Notes: a model not told the origin generated them from the sequence alone. A stretch of 64,000 nt of DNA from Melanopsichium pennsylvanicum (GCA_900208305.1 OAPG01000019.1:310001-374000); one strand, 5' to 3'. Shown: positions 19,668-30,703, counted from the first letter of the stretch. Numbers and translations: made by a program.

Positions 19668-22322
19668 ATGTCCGCCCTCAAACATCACCTGTCACACCGA
19701 GCCCTACGCCCAAAACCCGGCGAGGACCTGCTCACACCTTCGCCAGTATATTCTGCCACTCCGGTCCAATCTGGCTCAGGTCCCTCTAAATCCAAGTTGA
19801 AGAGCTTGAAACACCGCCTTTCGCACTTTAGTTTTCGTTCAGAGTCCCACCACAATACCATCCTCCACGAAGCAACCTCTGAGTCAAGGGGATCCCTCAG
19901 CACCCTCGTCAGTGTCAATAGCGATGTTGCATCTTCTACAGATGCGCCTACTTCCTTAGCTCTACCTCATCTGAAAGGTCTTCGGCGCTACTCTTCCTAC
20001 CTCACCATCCGCACTACTACTCGCAAAGTGTCTGCTCGATCCCTGGCTTCCGACACCAGCACAAGCACCTGTCCCAACACCTCTTTGGACTCTCCCTCGC
20101 TCTTATCCACAGCTTCCGCAGTCTCTTCGGCTACATCCTTCGGCCCCTCAAGCTCAACCCACATCCCTAATCAAGGAGAGCAATCGCAATACCCGCTGAA
20201 CCTCGCTCTTTCTGCACCAAAACCTCCTCGACCACCCCGTCGCAGAAGCTCAGCATTACCCCTTCGCACACAAGCCAATAATAGCAAGCCCTTGGTCACT
20301 CCCCCGCATTCTGATAGCGAGTACAAATGGAATGCTCACCAGACTAAGGAGGGCAGATTGATATGGTGGAGAACCGTTGATGCCATGTCGAACTTTATTC
20401 AGCATTGGCAACACCGCTTCTACAATCACGGTGATATGTTTGCAAGTTGCACACTATCGCTATCAAGCCCCTCCATCCCTCAGTCCAGCTTCGATCCCGC
20501 TGATCCATGTTCACGTTCTGCCAGCAAGCCCGCGTTCGAGTTGACCTATACGACGCTGAGGGAAGCGGTGAGAAGGCTCAGGTGGAATCATCCTACCATC
20601 GCCTTACGCTTGGCAAAGAGGGCTGAGCTCGGGATCGAGATGCTGGACATCCCCGCTTTCATTGCGCAACACGTGGACCTTCAAGTAGCTCTCGTCTTTG
20701 ACGTTCTCACAAACGAGGCTGAAGTTGAAGCTTGGCTCGATGAGATCCTTTTCATTCATCCGTCTACTCTTTCTCGCTCCTCATCAGCAATGGGAGGACA
20801 ACAGGAGGAGGGAGAATTCCGAAGCTTCCTAACCGAAGCCACGAAGGAAGGAGTTCCAGGCCGTGACAGGCTACGCATTCATTACTGGCCCAGCGATGCC
20901 AACAAGGGGGTGGATGCACGCGTGCTGATAGAGCAGTGTCACAGCGTGTCCGAGGGCATTGGGACGATGCTCGTTTTCGATCTTCTCCTGTCTAGTATTG
21001 CTTCTGTCCTCTCCGATCCTGCTCCCACATCATGCAACTGGGGCGAAGAGGTAATTCGTCTTGAGCCTGCTCTGCAAGACGCCATAGCGAATCCACCCGA
21101 ATCCTGGGAAGTGGGTCGAGAGGAACTCAAACAAGTTCTTAAAGTCAACGAGGAGCGAATGAGTGGCAAAAGTACTCCACCCAACCTGCTCGATCGACTT
21201 GGGGGCAAAGTCATATCGGCCACTCTCAAGAATCACACGTGTAGCAAGAATGTCCTTCGCTCCAAAGTGTTGAACGCTCCACTGGTCGGATTGTGTAGAT
21301 GTGTGGCTGAAAATGGGTCCATGCTTCCTCTCGGTCTACTTCCCCAGACTGGCGTACCGCACACCGGAATGCGTACCCATACCGATTTCATATCAGACAC
21401 CCTCAACCCAACAAAAACCAAAGCCCTACTGTGCTTGCTCAAATCTCGAGGTTTGACCCTAGCACCTTTTTTGGAGGCATGTGTTCATCTTGCCACCACA
21501 TGGGTTCGAAAACATCGAGGCTTGACCCCCAAAGGTGGTATTGATGCAGGTGATAGAATCTTGGGCAGCTTCTCGAATGCCGTTTCGAAGCGCCAGACGT
21601 TGAAGTCCGAGTACTCTCGATACCTTGGATTGTGCATGTCTGGCTTCCCAACCAAAATCGCTGCTTCTGATGCGAATTGGAGCGACACTTCCTGCAACGA
21701 TACTGTCCCTTCTCCTACAGATCCCAATGATCCTTTACCTAACATCACACCCCAAGATCTGGATACACTGTTCGACATCACCGCACAGTTAACTCTGCAG
21801 TACAAGCAGGGAAGGGAGAACAAAGACTGGTTGCGATACGATAAAGCTCTCATGTGGAGTACAATGCAAACCGAGTATTTGTTTTTGCGGGATCCAGCAC
21901 ATTACCCCAGCATGCCTTGGTTGAGTTCCATAGGTCGAATGGAAAACTTCTTTGCTGGATCTTATCCCATCGCGAGTTTGAAAGAAGGAACTACTTTGGA
22001 AGCATACAACATGCGATTGTTGGGAAGAGTTGGCATTCGACAACCCATCCTACACGTCTACTCTTTTCGAATGAAAACCACCCTCCAAATCTCGTTTGCC
22101 GATTGGCTCTACCAACCATCCACTTCCGATGCCAGAAAGTTGCACGGAAAGAAACATCACAAACATCCTGTTGCCAATAAGATTCGCAATAAAATTCAAT
22201 CTCAAAAAAACCAACAAGGTCACATCGATGGCGACGACACCCGTCAAAACGTCTTACACTTCTGGCTCCAAGTGTATCACTCTCTCATCAACGCTGTGCT
22301 CACCGACGACGCACAAAAATGA
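19668..22322 (+). CDS. Condensation-fold (BAHD/Tri3-like) acyltransferase-related protein
   Basis: Single exon, 884 aa. The first 210 residues are Ser/Thr/Pro-rich and basic, without domains. From about residue 225 (GRLIWWRTVDAMSNFIQHW) the pattern is that of the chloramphenicol-acetyltransferase/condensation superfamily, nearest by eye to the fungal trichothecene-acetyltransferase-like group: a strand with DARVLIEQCHSVSEGIGTML, where His425 sits in an HxxxEG motif in place of the usual HxxxDG, and a later helix pair (KTKALLCLLKSRGLTLAPFLEACVHLA) typical of the second lobe. Such enzymes move an acyl group from CoA or a carrier to an alcohol or amine. The Asp-to-Glu change in the motif and the long N-terminal extension make the activity uncertain. 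No biosynthetic partners are adjacent. The superfamily call is moderate; the substrate is unknown. Confidence 0.65.
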   Translation: MSALKHHLSHRALRPKPGEDLLTPSPVYSATPVQSGSGPSKSKLKSLKHRLSHFSFRSESHHNTILHEATSESRGSLSTLVSVNSDVASSTDAPTSLALPHLKGLRRYSSYLTIRTTTRKVSARSLASDTSTSTCPNTSLDSPSLLSTASAVSSATSFGPSSSTHIPNQGEQSQYPLNLALSAPKPPRPPRRRSSALPLRTQANNSKPLVTPPHSDSEYKWNAHQTKEGRLIWWRTVDAMSNFIQHWQHRFYNHGDMFASCTLSLSSPSIPQSSFDPADPCSRSASKPAFELTYTTLREAVRRLRWNHPTIALRLAKRAELGIEMLDIPAFIAQHVDLQVALVFDVLTNEAEVEAWLDEILFIHPSTLSRSSSAMGGQQEEGEFRSFLTEATKEGVPGRDRLRIHYWPSDANKGVDARVLIEQCHSVSEGIGTMLVFDLLLSSIASVLSDPAPTSCNWGEEVIRLEPALQDAIANPPESWEVGREELKQVLKVNEERMSGKSTPPNLLDRLGGKVISATLKNHTCSKNVLRSKVLNAPLVGLCRCVAENGSMLPLGLLPQTGVPHTGMRTHTDFISDTLNPTKTKALLCLLKSRGLTLAPFLEACVHLATTWVRKHRGLTPKGGIDAGDRILGSFSNAVSKRQTLKSEYSRYLGLCMSGFPTKIAASDANWSDTSCNDTVPSPTDPNDPLPNITPQDLDTLFDITAQLTLQYKQGRENKDWLRYDKALMWSTMQTEYLFLRDPAHYPSMPWLSSIGRMENFFAGSYPIASLKEGTTLEAYNMRLLGRVGIRQPILHVYSFRMKTTLQISFADWLYQPSTSDARKLHGKKHHKHPVANKIRNKIQSQKNQQGHIDGDDTRQNVLHFWLQVYHSLINAVLTDDAQK

Positions 22323-22700
22323 CAGCAGCAGACTGGGCGTAAAAATCCACGAATCACAATGCCAATCAATCAGATTTCATGAAAGAAGATCTGTGCAGAA
22401 AGCGAGATGTGTGAGGATTGTGTTTTTTTTTTCTTGAAGCATGGTGTGCAAAAACAGTATAAGAATGCAAAGAAAGACCAGAGACAATACCAACCCTATG
22501 CGCATGTGGTAAAAAAACTATATCAAGACTTTCGTTGGAGAGCTGGGAAACCGAGAATAATGCACTGTGTGAGAAAATATAGAAAAGCGATATCCCAAAT
22601 TGCGGGCGCGAGAGCCAGAAGAAGATGATGATGGTAAATAGATGCATATAAAGCTCTGATCGAACACCAGCGGGCAATCGCTTGAGTGACAAAAAGAGGA
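22323..22700. other. Convergent intergenic region
   Basis: It holds the two facing 3' ends of the acyltransferase-like gene (+) and the Reg1-like gene (-). T-rich and A-rich stretches fit transcript ends; no gene is seen. Confidence 0.5.
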
Positions 22701-25380
22701 TCAACCTTCGCGCCAAGACCTTCCCCTATCGCCTGTTCCGAGCAGCGCACCGATCAAGTCCCTTGCAGTGTTGACAATCTCTACAGCCCTACCGATGATG
22801 CCTCCCTCATCCTCTTCGACATAGTCGTGTGCCAGTGGCACTCTTGGTTCCGAGTTGTGTGGGGCCACTAATGCACCTGTGGCACTGGTCCTTCGAGGCA
22901 AAGTCGGACTGACTGGTCCGCCACCAGTAACGTCGGCTCCGCTACCAGATCCACTCCTCCTCTTCCCGCTTGCCCTTGCCAAGATAAAGGTGGGTGTATT
23001 GAGCGGAGTTGGTCCAACCTCGACTGGTCCATCGGGACTAGTGACATTTGTCACCTTGCTACTCGCAGGCGGAGCATTGCTCGGGATGTTCTCAACATCG
23101 ACACTCAACTCCGCTCCACCAGCTGCACTAGGACTCTGCGATTTAGCCCTCGCGCTAGCCCTCGATCCCTTTCTGTCGTCTGACCAGTAGGACCTCTCCT
23201 CTCCGTACGTGAAGCTCTCCCCATCTCGGTCTTGGCTCGAGCGGTTGGAGCCGGCGTCGTCTTTGGTGGCGTCTAGTGGAGGGCGAGCGAGGGAGTCCGG
23301 ACTGGCAAGCTCGTAGGAGCCTTGACCATTGGAGTCGTACTCGTTCAGGGACCTATTCGCGATCGAACGCGCCTTTCCTCCGTACGCTGTTGCATCTCCA
23401 GTTCGAACGCCATCGCCTCCATCTCGCGCGCCGTCCTTGGCGCCCGCACGAAAAGACTCGCTTCCGCCAGAACTCCGTGTGGCGTTGATGCCCCTTGCGG
23501 TAACAGGTGAGGCGTTGCCAGGGCTTGTGGAGCTGCTAGAATACCTATCGTAGCTTCCATTCGCAACAGAGTTTGTAGGCGAGTGGCCGGACGAGTTCCC
23601 ACTGCTCGTACGCCCTCTCCCTTGCCTTGCAGCCTCCTGAATGCGCTCGTAACTGGCACTACTTCCTAGCCTTTGCGAAGGTCTTCCCCTCTCGCGCGAG
23701 TCATCTCCTCGCGCTGCGGCGGCTTCGTAAGAGTCTGTTAAACTTCCCGACTCCTGCTGATGCGAAGTGCCCAAGACATTGCAATCGCCTTCTGCTTCCA
23801 AATTACGTGACTCGTAATCTTCTGTGGGAGTCTGGTGAACGATTCTATGCTTGAGAATGCCTCTTGGTGCAGCACTGGCCTGCGACTGCTCCGGTGCTGC
23901 GTGGGTCAAATCTTGAGGCGACGTGGATGATGTGGATCCGTCAGTCCTGTCTGACTCGCTGTGGTCAAAATAGCTTCCGTAGTTTCGGGAAGCGTCAGGG
24001 CTGCTCGCAGCGTCGCCTGTGTTAAAAACCGGCCCGTTCGAGTTGGCGTGGTCACTAGTACCGTCGATCATGTCGGGGCCATCGAAGTAGTCGAAATCGC
24101 CATTGAAGTCGTCCTCGAGATCCCATTGCACGCCGCGTGCGGTGGGATCGCCGTGGTTGGGTGGCACGCCGGCACGAGCATAGCCATACTGAGCGGGATA
24201 TGTAGAGACAGTGCTGCCGTTGTTGGCACGAGTGGCAAGGAACCCAGTGGGGTCCACAACAGCAGGCGAGGGTGACGGATAGATCTCAGAAGTCTTCAAT
24301 CGGGTCGGGGCGAGCTTAGCGATGGTCGCTTGTTGCTCCGAGTGCTTGGATGAAGTGGAAGCATGGGAGATGGCGGGGGATGATCGTGGGCTGGACTTCA
24401 TTGTAAGCACTTCCTCTTCTTCGCTGCTTGCGTCCTCCTCCTCCTCCTCCTCAAACTCGTCTTCGTCGTAATCGTCATAGTCAGGGTATTGGTGATCCAA
24501 TGCAATGCATTGCTCGACGCGGTGGTTGAAGCTAATGTGTCGCTTTTCTTCCGAAGTTGCACTGTCGGCACGTCCGATGCTCGGAGACTTCCCCTTCTGC
24601 GCCGAGACGAGGGGTATCGAGCTAGGAGAGCTTCCGATGCGCTTGGGAGCCCTGCCGACAAGGTTTGAGTCGGATTTGACAGCAAAGAGGGCTTGATGCT
24701 TGGTAGATTCTTCGGCCTCCTTGCGGTCCTGCTCCTCCATGTGAGCATCGATGGGATTGGTTTCAAGCTCGGCACTGGGAGAGGTGGCTTGTCCGGGCGT
24801 GTTGAGCATGTCAGAGATGGTGCGATGTTTGAGGATAGAGCGGACTCGGTGGCCATCGTCCAAATCCAAGCGATCTGCGGTGGTAGCGAGCTTCGGAGGA
24901 GGTACCGACTCGACGTGCTCATGGAGAGGGCCATACAGCCATGTCACGTCGCTGTCTTTCAACCTGTGATGCCAAGGAAACAGTAAGGACGAGAACAAGG
25001 TGAAACAAACGCAATCAGCATCGTGCTTAGAAACCCGTTCTAAGCAACATCGGCAGCCAGCAGAATGAGCGGCATTTGCTCATCCCTAGAAAAGTCAGGA
25101 TTCGGGCTACTTACCAGTTGAGAGTTTCGGGGCTGATGGTCTTCAAGTTGCCTCGCTGCTTGGCCCAAGTACGCCAACTCGCATTCTCGAGCCTGACACC
25201 ATTCGCGATCTGGTTCTTTTGCTTGGTCATGGCCTTCCAACTGCTCCATACATCCTCGTCGGTCCATTGGTGAGAAAGGTAGTCGACGCAGACCGTGGGC
25301 ATGCGCGACTCAATCTGTGCGTCATCTGGTGCGGGTGCATTGTTGGCAACGGTCGGGTAAGGCTGCGGTGTGGACAGCAT
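22701..25380 (-). CDS. REG1: Reg1-like Glc7 (PP1) regulatory subunit, two exons
   Basis: Exon 1 is 25380..25115 and exon 2 is 24963..22701, joined through a split Trp codon (842 aa). The intron (24964..25114, 151 nt) starts GTAAGT and ends CACAG. Residues about 30-105 form the fungal PF08550 (DUF1752) region: VDYLSHQWTDEDVWSSWKAM, then RTWAKQRGNLKTISPETLNW, continuing across the intron. At about residues 229-234, KRHISF followed by NHRVEQCIALD fits the PP1-docking RVxF-type motif and its Reg1-specific surroundings. An acidic run follows (EEEEEEDASSEEEE). ILKHR occurs twice (at about residue 132 and later in RGILKHRI). Yeast Reg1 directs Glc7 to dephosphorylate Snf1 under glucose. The rest is Ser/Gly/Asp-rich disorder. 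The family call rests on the two conserved blocks in Reg1 order. Confidence 0.85.
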
Positions 25381-27840
25381 CTTGAAGAAAGGGCTTTATG
25401 TGAATCTATCGAACAACTGATTGCAAGGGCTCGGAGAAAAGATATTATGAGGTTTTTCACAAGACTGTCCGATACTTGCGTGGGTGCGATGTTTTGTCGC
25501 TACACCGTGTCCACTCAGAGCTGAATGTTCATGGATACTGTGCAGTACAAGATTCAAGGGCGGTGTGAGATGATGGCGATGCGATGCGATGCGTAGGAGC
25601 AGCAGAAGCAGGAGCGTTATGCGGAAGAAAGCTACTGAAAGAGGATCCTATGGCTAGCCCGAAAGAAGCCAATATGACAAAGGCGCTTGATTGAAGGGTT
25701 GAGGCCGTTGAAACGACACGATAGATCGATGTATGACAGGCGTACTAGAGCAGATCGATCGATGTCCATGTGTCGAGGCGACCTCGAAAGGGAGCCCTTG
25801 AGTGGAGCTGAGCAGTGAGTAGTGTCCGATGGAATCGTTGACCGCAGCGTTTGTCAAATGTGATTCGCGCCTTGTGGACAATGTGACGGAGATAGCGAAG
25901 AGCTGAGCGTGAAAAGGAAAGAGACCGAGGTGGGATCAACTAGGACGGAGGCGATGATGAGCTCTCGATGCAAAGGGAAGGCCGTTTTGGGAGACGGCAA
26001 CGATATGCGTGCGAGTGAAATGATTCCGCGCTGAGCTGCCTTGGAGATTCGCAAGACTGAGCTGATCAGCAGCAGCAGCTCAGGGACCGACCACTTCAGT
26101 CGACGAGACTCTCACGCCCTCACTCACTAAATTCACTATCATAAAATCCAATCGCCTCACCTACCGTGAAGAGCACCCTAACTTACTGCGCGCACAGATG
26201 GTCGACGAGTTTGGGGTTGTGTGACCTTTTGGCGAACAGGCAGCTGCACAGAGTTGCTCGGCTGAAAGGCTCTAAGCTTGGGTTTTGTGTCTGCATTCCG
26301 AATTTCTCCACGGCTCAGTGTACTGTATTTAAATTACTGTACTGCACTGATCTGTAGGTTGAAATGCCCACACAAACACATGGGAAAATTGGTAAAATCC
26401 AAATACATAATTGCCTGCTGTAAAATTCCGAATTTTACTTCGAGGGCTAGAGCATACAGTTTAAAGAACACATGCTGAAGGGGTTTTGCAACTTAACCCT
26501 GTTGTGTTGCCTGTTTGCACTCGAGACCCTTAGTTGATCGCGCTGGTGGAACCCTGTTCGTGTGAACGTGAGCGTTCAGCTTTGACCGAACATCATCCGT
26601 ACTGCATTTTTGACAGGCGGACCAAAGAAGCAGAAAATGGGCACAATTTCGAATCAAGATGACGATTTTTTTTTGCAGTTGTCAGCAAGCCTTCTACAGG
26701 CAGCAGCCGTAAGCAAGCACATCCACGGTTCACGGCTGCGTTTTCATAACCCAATCGATTTCGAAGCTGATCCGAGATCTCTCTATCATCACAGCTTCTC
26801 ATGGGCAGGAGGAAGACATCCTGTCCTCTCTTTTCCATTTGTCTGCTCTCTCTTTGATCCGCATCCTTTTGCACTTCTGCAGACAGGCCCCTCGCTCGCA
26901 ATGCTCTTCGACGCTGACCGGGAAAGATTGGTCGCAAAAGCTCACCTCGGCTGTAAGAATAGAAAAAGAGGCAAGCGGGTCAATTCGAGTGTGGAATGGG
27001 CGTGGGTGGGGATAACGAAGTTTCCAATTGCCAACAGCCGATGGTGTGGCTTGGACTCCAGGATCAATCTTCGGTGTGTGCGTGCCTGCTTTCTCCTTCT
27101 AGGACTTGGATCTCCTTTTGCTACTTGCACAAGTCGTCTCTCTTGGTGCGGCTGAATCGTTCCGCAATGCAGTTTTGTTTCTGCTCTCACGACCGACTTA
27201 TCAAAGAGAGCTGCATGCTAGACGCACATCGTCGAAATCCTGCATCACGTCTTCTGTTACAATATCAGGCAAATCAATCAACCCAGACACGGAGATTCAT
27301 TCACACGCGCATACGATCTTCCCCTCTACCATGCCCCTTGCCACTGCTACGTAAATGCCTTGTCAATCTCCTATCATCAGTCACAGCCGTTTGAGATGAA
27401 AGAAAGGAGGGGTTCGCATGGGAAGAGCGTGGAAAAAGGCTGGCCAAAAGACGTGACTCTGTTGCGATGTGGAAAATGACCAACAATCCATATACGGTAA
27501 CGTGAATCATCTTTTTCAGAGAATGCAAGCGTCCAAAATGTGCTTGCTGCATTCGGGAATTGCACACGCGCCAAGCCTATGTTCTTCTGTTCTGTTTTGA
27601 AGAGTCAACCCGAGGCCCGACTCCAAAACCTAACAGAGATGGGCGGGTTTCTTGGGCAATGACGGAAGGCACGTAGCATACAACGAATTTCGGATTCGAT
27701 TCAGTCGCGCTCTCTCTTTGCTGAAAGTCCGGTCGTTCGGTTACTCTGACTTGCCGACCTCATCCATCCCCAGATACAACAGCGACACCTCAAACATTCA
27801 CCGCTACCACATCAATGACAGTATCCTGCAACTTTTCAAC
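25381..27840. other. Divergent intergenic region
   Basis: About 2.5 kb between the Reg1-like gene and the nitronate monooxygenase, transcribed away from each other. An open frame at 26610-27155 (+) shows no domain. The segment 26319-26348 contains GTGTACTGTA and TACTGTACTGCAC words. The frame of the nitronate monooxygenase stays open upstream to 27652 but has no ATG before 27841. Confidence 0.45.
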
Positions 27841-28887
27841 ATGATTGCAACTCCACTCACCGAGAAGCTCGGCCTTCGTGTCCCCCTCGTTCAAGGAGGT
27901 ATGCAATGGGTCGGTACCCCCGCCCTCGCTGCCGCCGTCTCCAACGCCGGTGCCCTCGGGACCCTCACCGCACTCACTCAACCTTCTCCCGAAGCCCTTC
28001 GTGAAGCTATTCGCAAGACCAACTCTCTCATCTCTCAAGACATTCGCAAGGAGCGACAGAACCACTACGGCTCGTTTGCCGTCAACATCACTCTTCTTCC
28101 CTCCATCAACCCTCCCGACTACGTCGGATACGCAAAGGCTGCTCTTGCTGAGGGTGTCCGCATCTTTGAAACCGCAGGTAACAACCCTGGTGAGGTCATC
28201 AAAGTCGTCAAAGAGGCAGGTGCCTTTGTGATCCACAAATGTACCGCTGTTCGACACGCCAGGAGTGCCGAGAGGTTGGGTGCTGATATGCTCTCCATCG
28301 ACGGTTTCGAGTGCGCAGGTCATCCAGGTGAGGATGATATCGGCGGTCTGGTTCTCATGGCTAGAGCGGCAGAGGAGCTCAAGATACCTTTCATCGCTTC
28401 AGGTGGTATCGCAAACGGTCAAGGTTTGGCCTCTGCTCTCGCACTTGGTGCGGCTGGTGCTAACATGGGTACCCGCTTCATGTGCACCAAGGAAGCCGAA
28501 ATTCACGACACCATCAAGCGAGCCATTGTCAAATCCGACGAGCGCAACACCGTCCACATCTTCCGAACCTTGCGCAACACGGCCCGCGTCTTCAAGAACA
28601 AGGTGTCGATGGAAGTGGTGCGGTTGGAAAATCGACCTGAAGGGGCCAAGTTTGAAGATGTGCGAGAGCTGGTTTCGGGTGCACGTGGAAAGACGGTTTA
28701 CGAAACCGGCGATGTGGATGCGGGTATCTGGTCCGCTGGTATAACCATTGGACTCATTCATGACATTCCTTCGTGCAAGGAGCTCTGCGCCAACATTGAG
28801 CAAGATGCTGAAAAGCATATCAATCGTTTGAGCAGCTTGGTCGCTCAAAAAGGTAGCAGTACTGCCGGTCGTCCTTCCAAACTCTAG
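27841..28887 (+). CDS. Nitronate monooxygenase (2-nitropropane dioxygenase family)
   Basis: Single exon, 348 aa, close to the family length. The first in-frame ATG is at 27841 and gives MIATPLTEKLGLRVPLVQGG, a normal N-terminus for the family. It is an FMN TIM barrel: VQGGMQWVGTPALAAAVSNA near the start, then DGFECAGHPGEDDIGG at about 155-170 with the His proposed as general base, then the phosphate-binding part FIASGGIANGQGLASALALG and GANMGTRFM. The enzymes oxidise alkyl nitronates and toxins such as propionate-3-nitronate to carbonyl compounds and nitrite, using O2. In a plant-associated fungus this would be detoxification, which is inference. Codon use is strongly biased to C-ending codons, suggesting good expression. 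Confidence 0.93.
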   Translation: MIATPLTEKLGLRVPLVQGGMQWVGTPALAAAVSNAGALGTLTALTQPSPEALREAIRKTNSLISQDIRKERQNHYGSFAVNITLLPSINPPDYVGYAKAALAEGVRIFETAGNNPGEVIKVVKEAGAFVIHKCTAVRHARSAERLGADMLSIDGFECAGHPGEDDIGGLVLMARAAEELKIPFIASGGIANGQGLASALALGAAGANMGTRFMCTKEAEIHDTIKRAIVKSDERNTVHIFRTLRNTARVFKNKVSMEVVRLENRPEGAKFEDVRELVSGARGKTVYETGDVDAGIWSAGITIGLIHDIPSCKELCANIEQDAEKHINRLSSLVAQKGSSTAGRPSKL

Positions 28888-29554
28888 ACTCCAGACTGAA
28901 CTATCAACTTCAGATCAACACTCCCTCGATGTGTGGTTTGTTCACAAAGATCATCGTCTCATCATCATCATCAACCACACGCTTCAACTCGGAGAATTCC
29001 TAGCAGAGTATAAACTCAGATGTGCCCTGCAGAGTCCATCCGTGGAGCAAGGATTGCCGTTTCTGAGATATTGAGCACGAGACCAAACGATTGCTGCGCC
29101 ACTTTCGACGCAAAGCAGAGCAGGAAGTTCAGGTCAGACTACGAGAAACCCGAGGGACACTTGCATCTCCGCTCTTCAGCATGCCGGCGCTGGAATCACT
29201 GGTCCACGTCACATCGATCGACACAAAGCTAAAGCCGCGAACTGTTGCAGCTGCTGCTCTTGCCATTCAAGCTCACATTAAGACTCTCAAAATGCACATT
29301 CCGAGTATGTCAACTCCGCATATGAGACAAGAGAGTCCTGCAATGCATACATCTTGCTATCCACCAACACGCCAAGGCGTTTCTAAAGGACTACGGTCAC
29401 AATGCACGCTTCTTGGATAACCTGGCGAATCATTACCCAAAGTAGTGCTATTCTATTCTTTACCTTCACAGCGCCATCGCTAAACCGTTGCTGCAGGACA
29501 AAGACGATGACGAGCAGCGCGTCTTTTTCTCCGGCGTCTATCTGATCTTGACCC
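28888..29554. other. Convergent spacer with a coding-like segment
   Basis: Positions about 29066-29301 (+) read as a charged, helix-like peptide (for example RRKAEQEVQVRLRETRG and LKPRTVAAAALAIQAHIKTL). Another frame at about 29376-29443 reads AFLKDYGHNARFLDNLANHY to a TAG stop. I could not join the two with phase-correct GT-AG introns, so no gene is called. A small spliced gene or a decayed one is possible. Confidence 0.35.
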
Positions 29555-30703
29555 TCAGCTGCTGGATCGGCTTGTCTCTGTCGTGTCGACGAGCTTGCCT
29601 TTGATCATGTCGATTTCCCTCTCGTACGCCTGCTTCAAATCAGCTATGGCTGCTTCGACTTTGCTGATAGACTCAGAAAGCGACGGGGGTAGGGTATCTT
29701 GAATCGTCGAGGTAGGGGCGACAATCGATCCAAGGGCTGGGAGCATATCGTCGTCGCTGCTACTCCTGCTACAGTTCAGCACCGCATTGAATTTGCCTTT
29801 CCTCTCGCCTTGCTGTGTTGAGTTGAAGATGGCATCTTTGATGTTCACAGACGTGGCAATTGCGGGTACATTGTCTTTGTTCATCGCATTGCGATGCTGA
29901 GAAGTATCCGTTGAGTGCAATTTGAATTGCTTAGTTTCAGCCTCAGGAGTACTCTCCCCTCCGACATCCGTCACCTTCACCTCCTCCAACAAGTCCTTGA
30001 CCCGGACCTGATTGAAAAAGGGCACGACTCCGCCGATTTCCTTGCCATTAGCATTCATTCTGTCATGCTTAGCCTTCTTTGACTGCAATTCCGGTGAGTC
30101 AAAACGCAGATCGATGATCTCGGTGGTGTTGTTCAGAGATTTCGGACGCCCACGTCTTTTACCCGACACGGTATCAACGCCCCTGTTGGCGGGGGCGGAG
30201 GTCGAAACCGAGTGCTCAAGCCGCTTGGGGGGGATTCCAAGAGGATTCGTAAAGACATTATTGACTCCCCTGGTGGATGATTTGAAATCGAAGTCGTCAT
30301 GGGCTAAATGCCCGGTAGTGATGGGGTTGGACACGCTGTGGAGAAGACTCTCCGCTTCAAGCCGCTCGCATATTTCATGATCCAAGTGGAGAGGAAGCTC
30401 TGTTTCGAAGCTGTCGTCCAGCTCGTCGACCTCTTCACCTCCGCGATCTGGCTGGCTTGCTTGTAGCAAGCTTGCCTGACGCTCTCCCGAGGTAGCACGT
30501 GTAAACGTCAATCTGAGCGTAGAAGGGAAGCTGGACGATAGTGATCGACTGCGAGAATCAGGTGGAGGCAGTGCCAATGGACTCGGCGGTGTAGCGTAAC
30601 CATCGATTGGGGACGAGGTTGCTTCTGGTGGTGACCGGAGGTGCGCAGGCCCGGCGCTAACAACTGCGCTCGCCTCCTGAGAATGTTGCAGTTCGGCAGA
30701 CAT
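29555..30703 (-). CDS. AT-hook protein with SUMO-interaction-like motif
   Basis: Single exon, 382 aa, ATG at 30703. I do not recognise an orthologous family. Visible elements in order are: Ser/Pro-rich N-terminus (1-75); acidic stretch EEVDELDDSFETE (90-102); one AT-hook KRRGRPK (182-188), the minor-groove binding core GRP flanked by Lys/Arg; immediately after it EIIDLRFDSPE (195-205), a hydrophobic core next to acidic residues and a possible phospho-Ser, as in SUMO-interacting motifs; a basic KKAKHDR; and a C-terminal amphipathic helix, probably coiled coil (about 335-372, SESISKVEAAIADLKQAYER). A chromatin role is inferred from the AT-hook. It may be a targeting subunit of a DNA-repair or SUMO-ligase complex, but nothing proves that. 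Confidence 0.75.
   Translation of the reverse strand: MSAELQHSQEASAVVSAGPAHLRSPPEATSSPIDGYATPPSPLALPPPDSRSRSLSSSFPSTLRLTFTRATSGERQASLLQASQPDRGGEEVDELDDSFETELPLHLDHEICERLEAESLLHSVSNPITTGHLAHDDFDFKSSTRGVNNVFTNPLGIPPKRLEHSVSTSAPANRGVDTVSGKRRGRPKSLNNTTEIIDLRFDSPELQSKKAKHDRMNANGKEIGGVVPFFNQVRVKDLLEEVKVTDVGGESTPEAETKQFKLHSTDTSQHRNAMNKDNVPAIATSVNIKDAIFNSTQQGERKGKFNAVLNCSRSSSDDDMLPALGSIVAPTSTIQDTLPPSLSESISKVEAAIADLKQAYEREIDMIKGKLVDTTETSRSSS

Noticed and set aside
26610..27155. A 181-codon frame between the Reg1-like and nitronate monooxygenase genes.
   Set aside because: No motif and no splice partners; likely chance in a long promoter region.
27652..27840. A 63-codon in-frame extension of the nitronate monooxygenase that looks like a mitochondrial presequence.
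   Set aside because: It contains no ATG; it would need a TTG start. The ATG at 27841 gives the normal family N-terminus.
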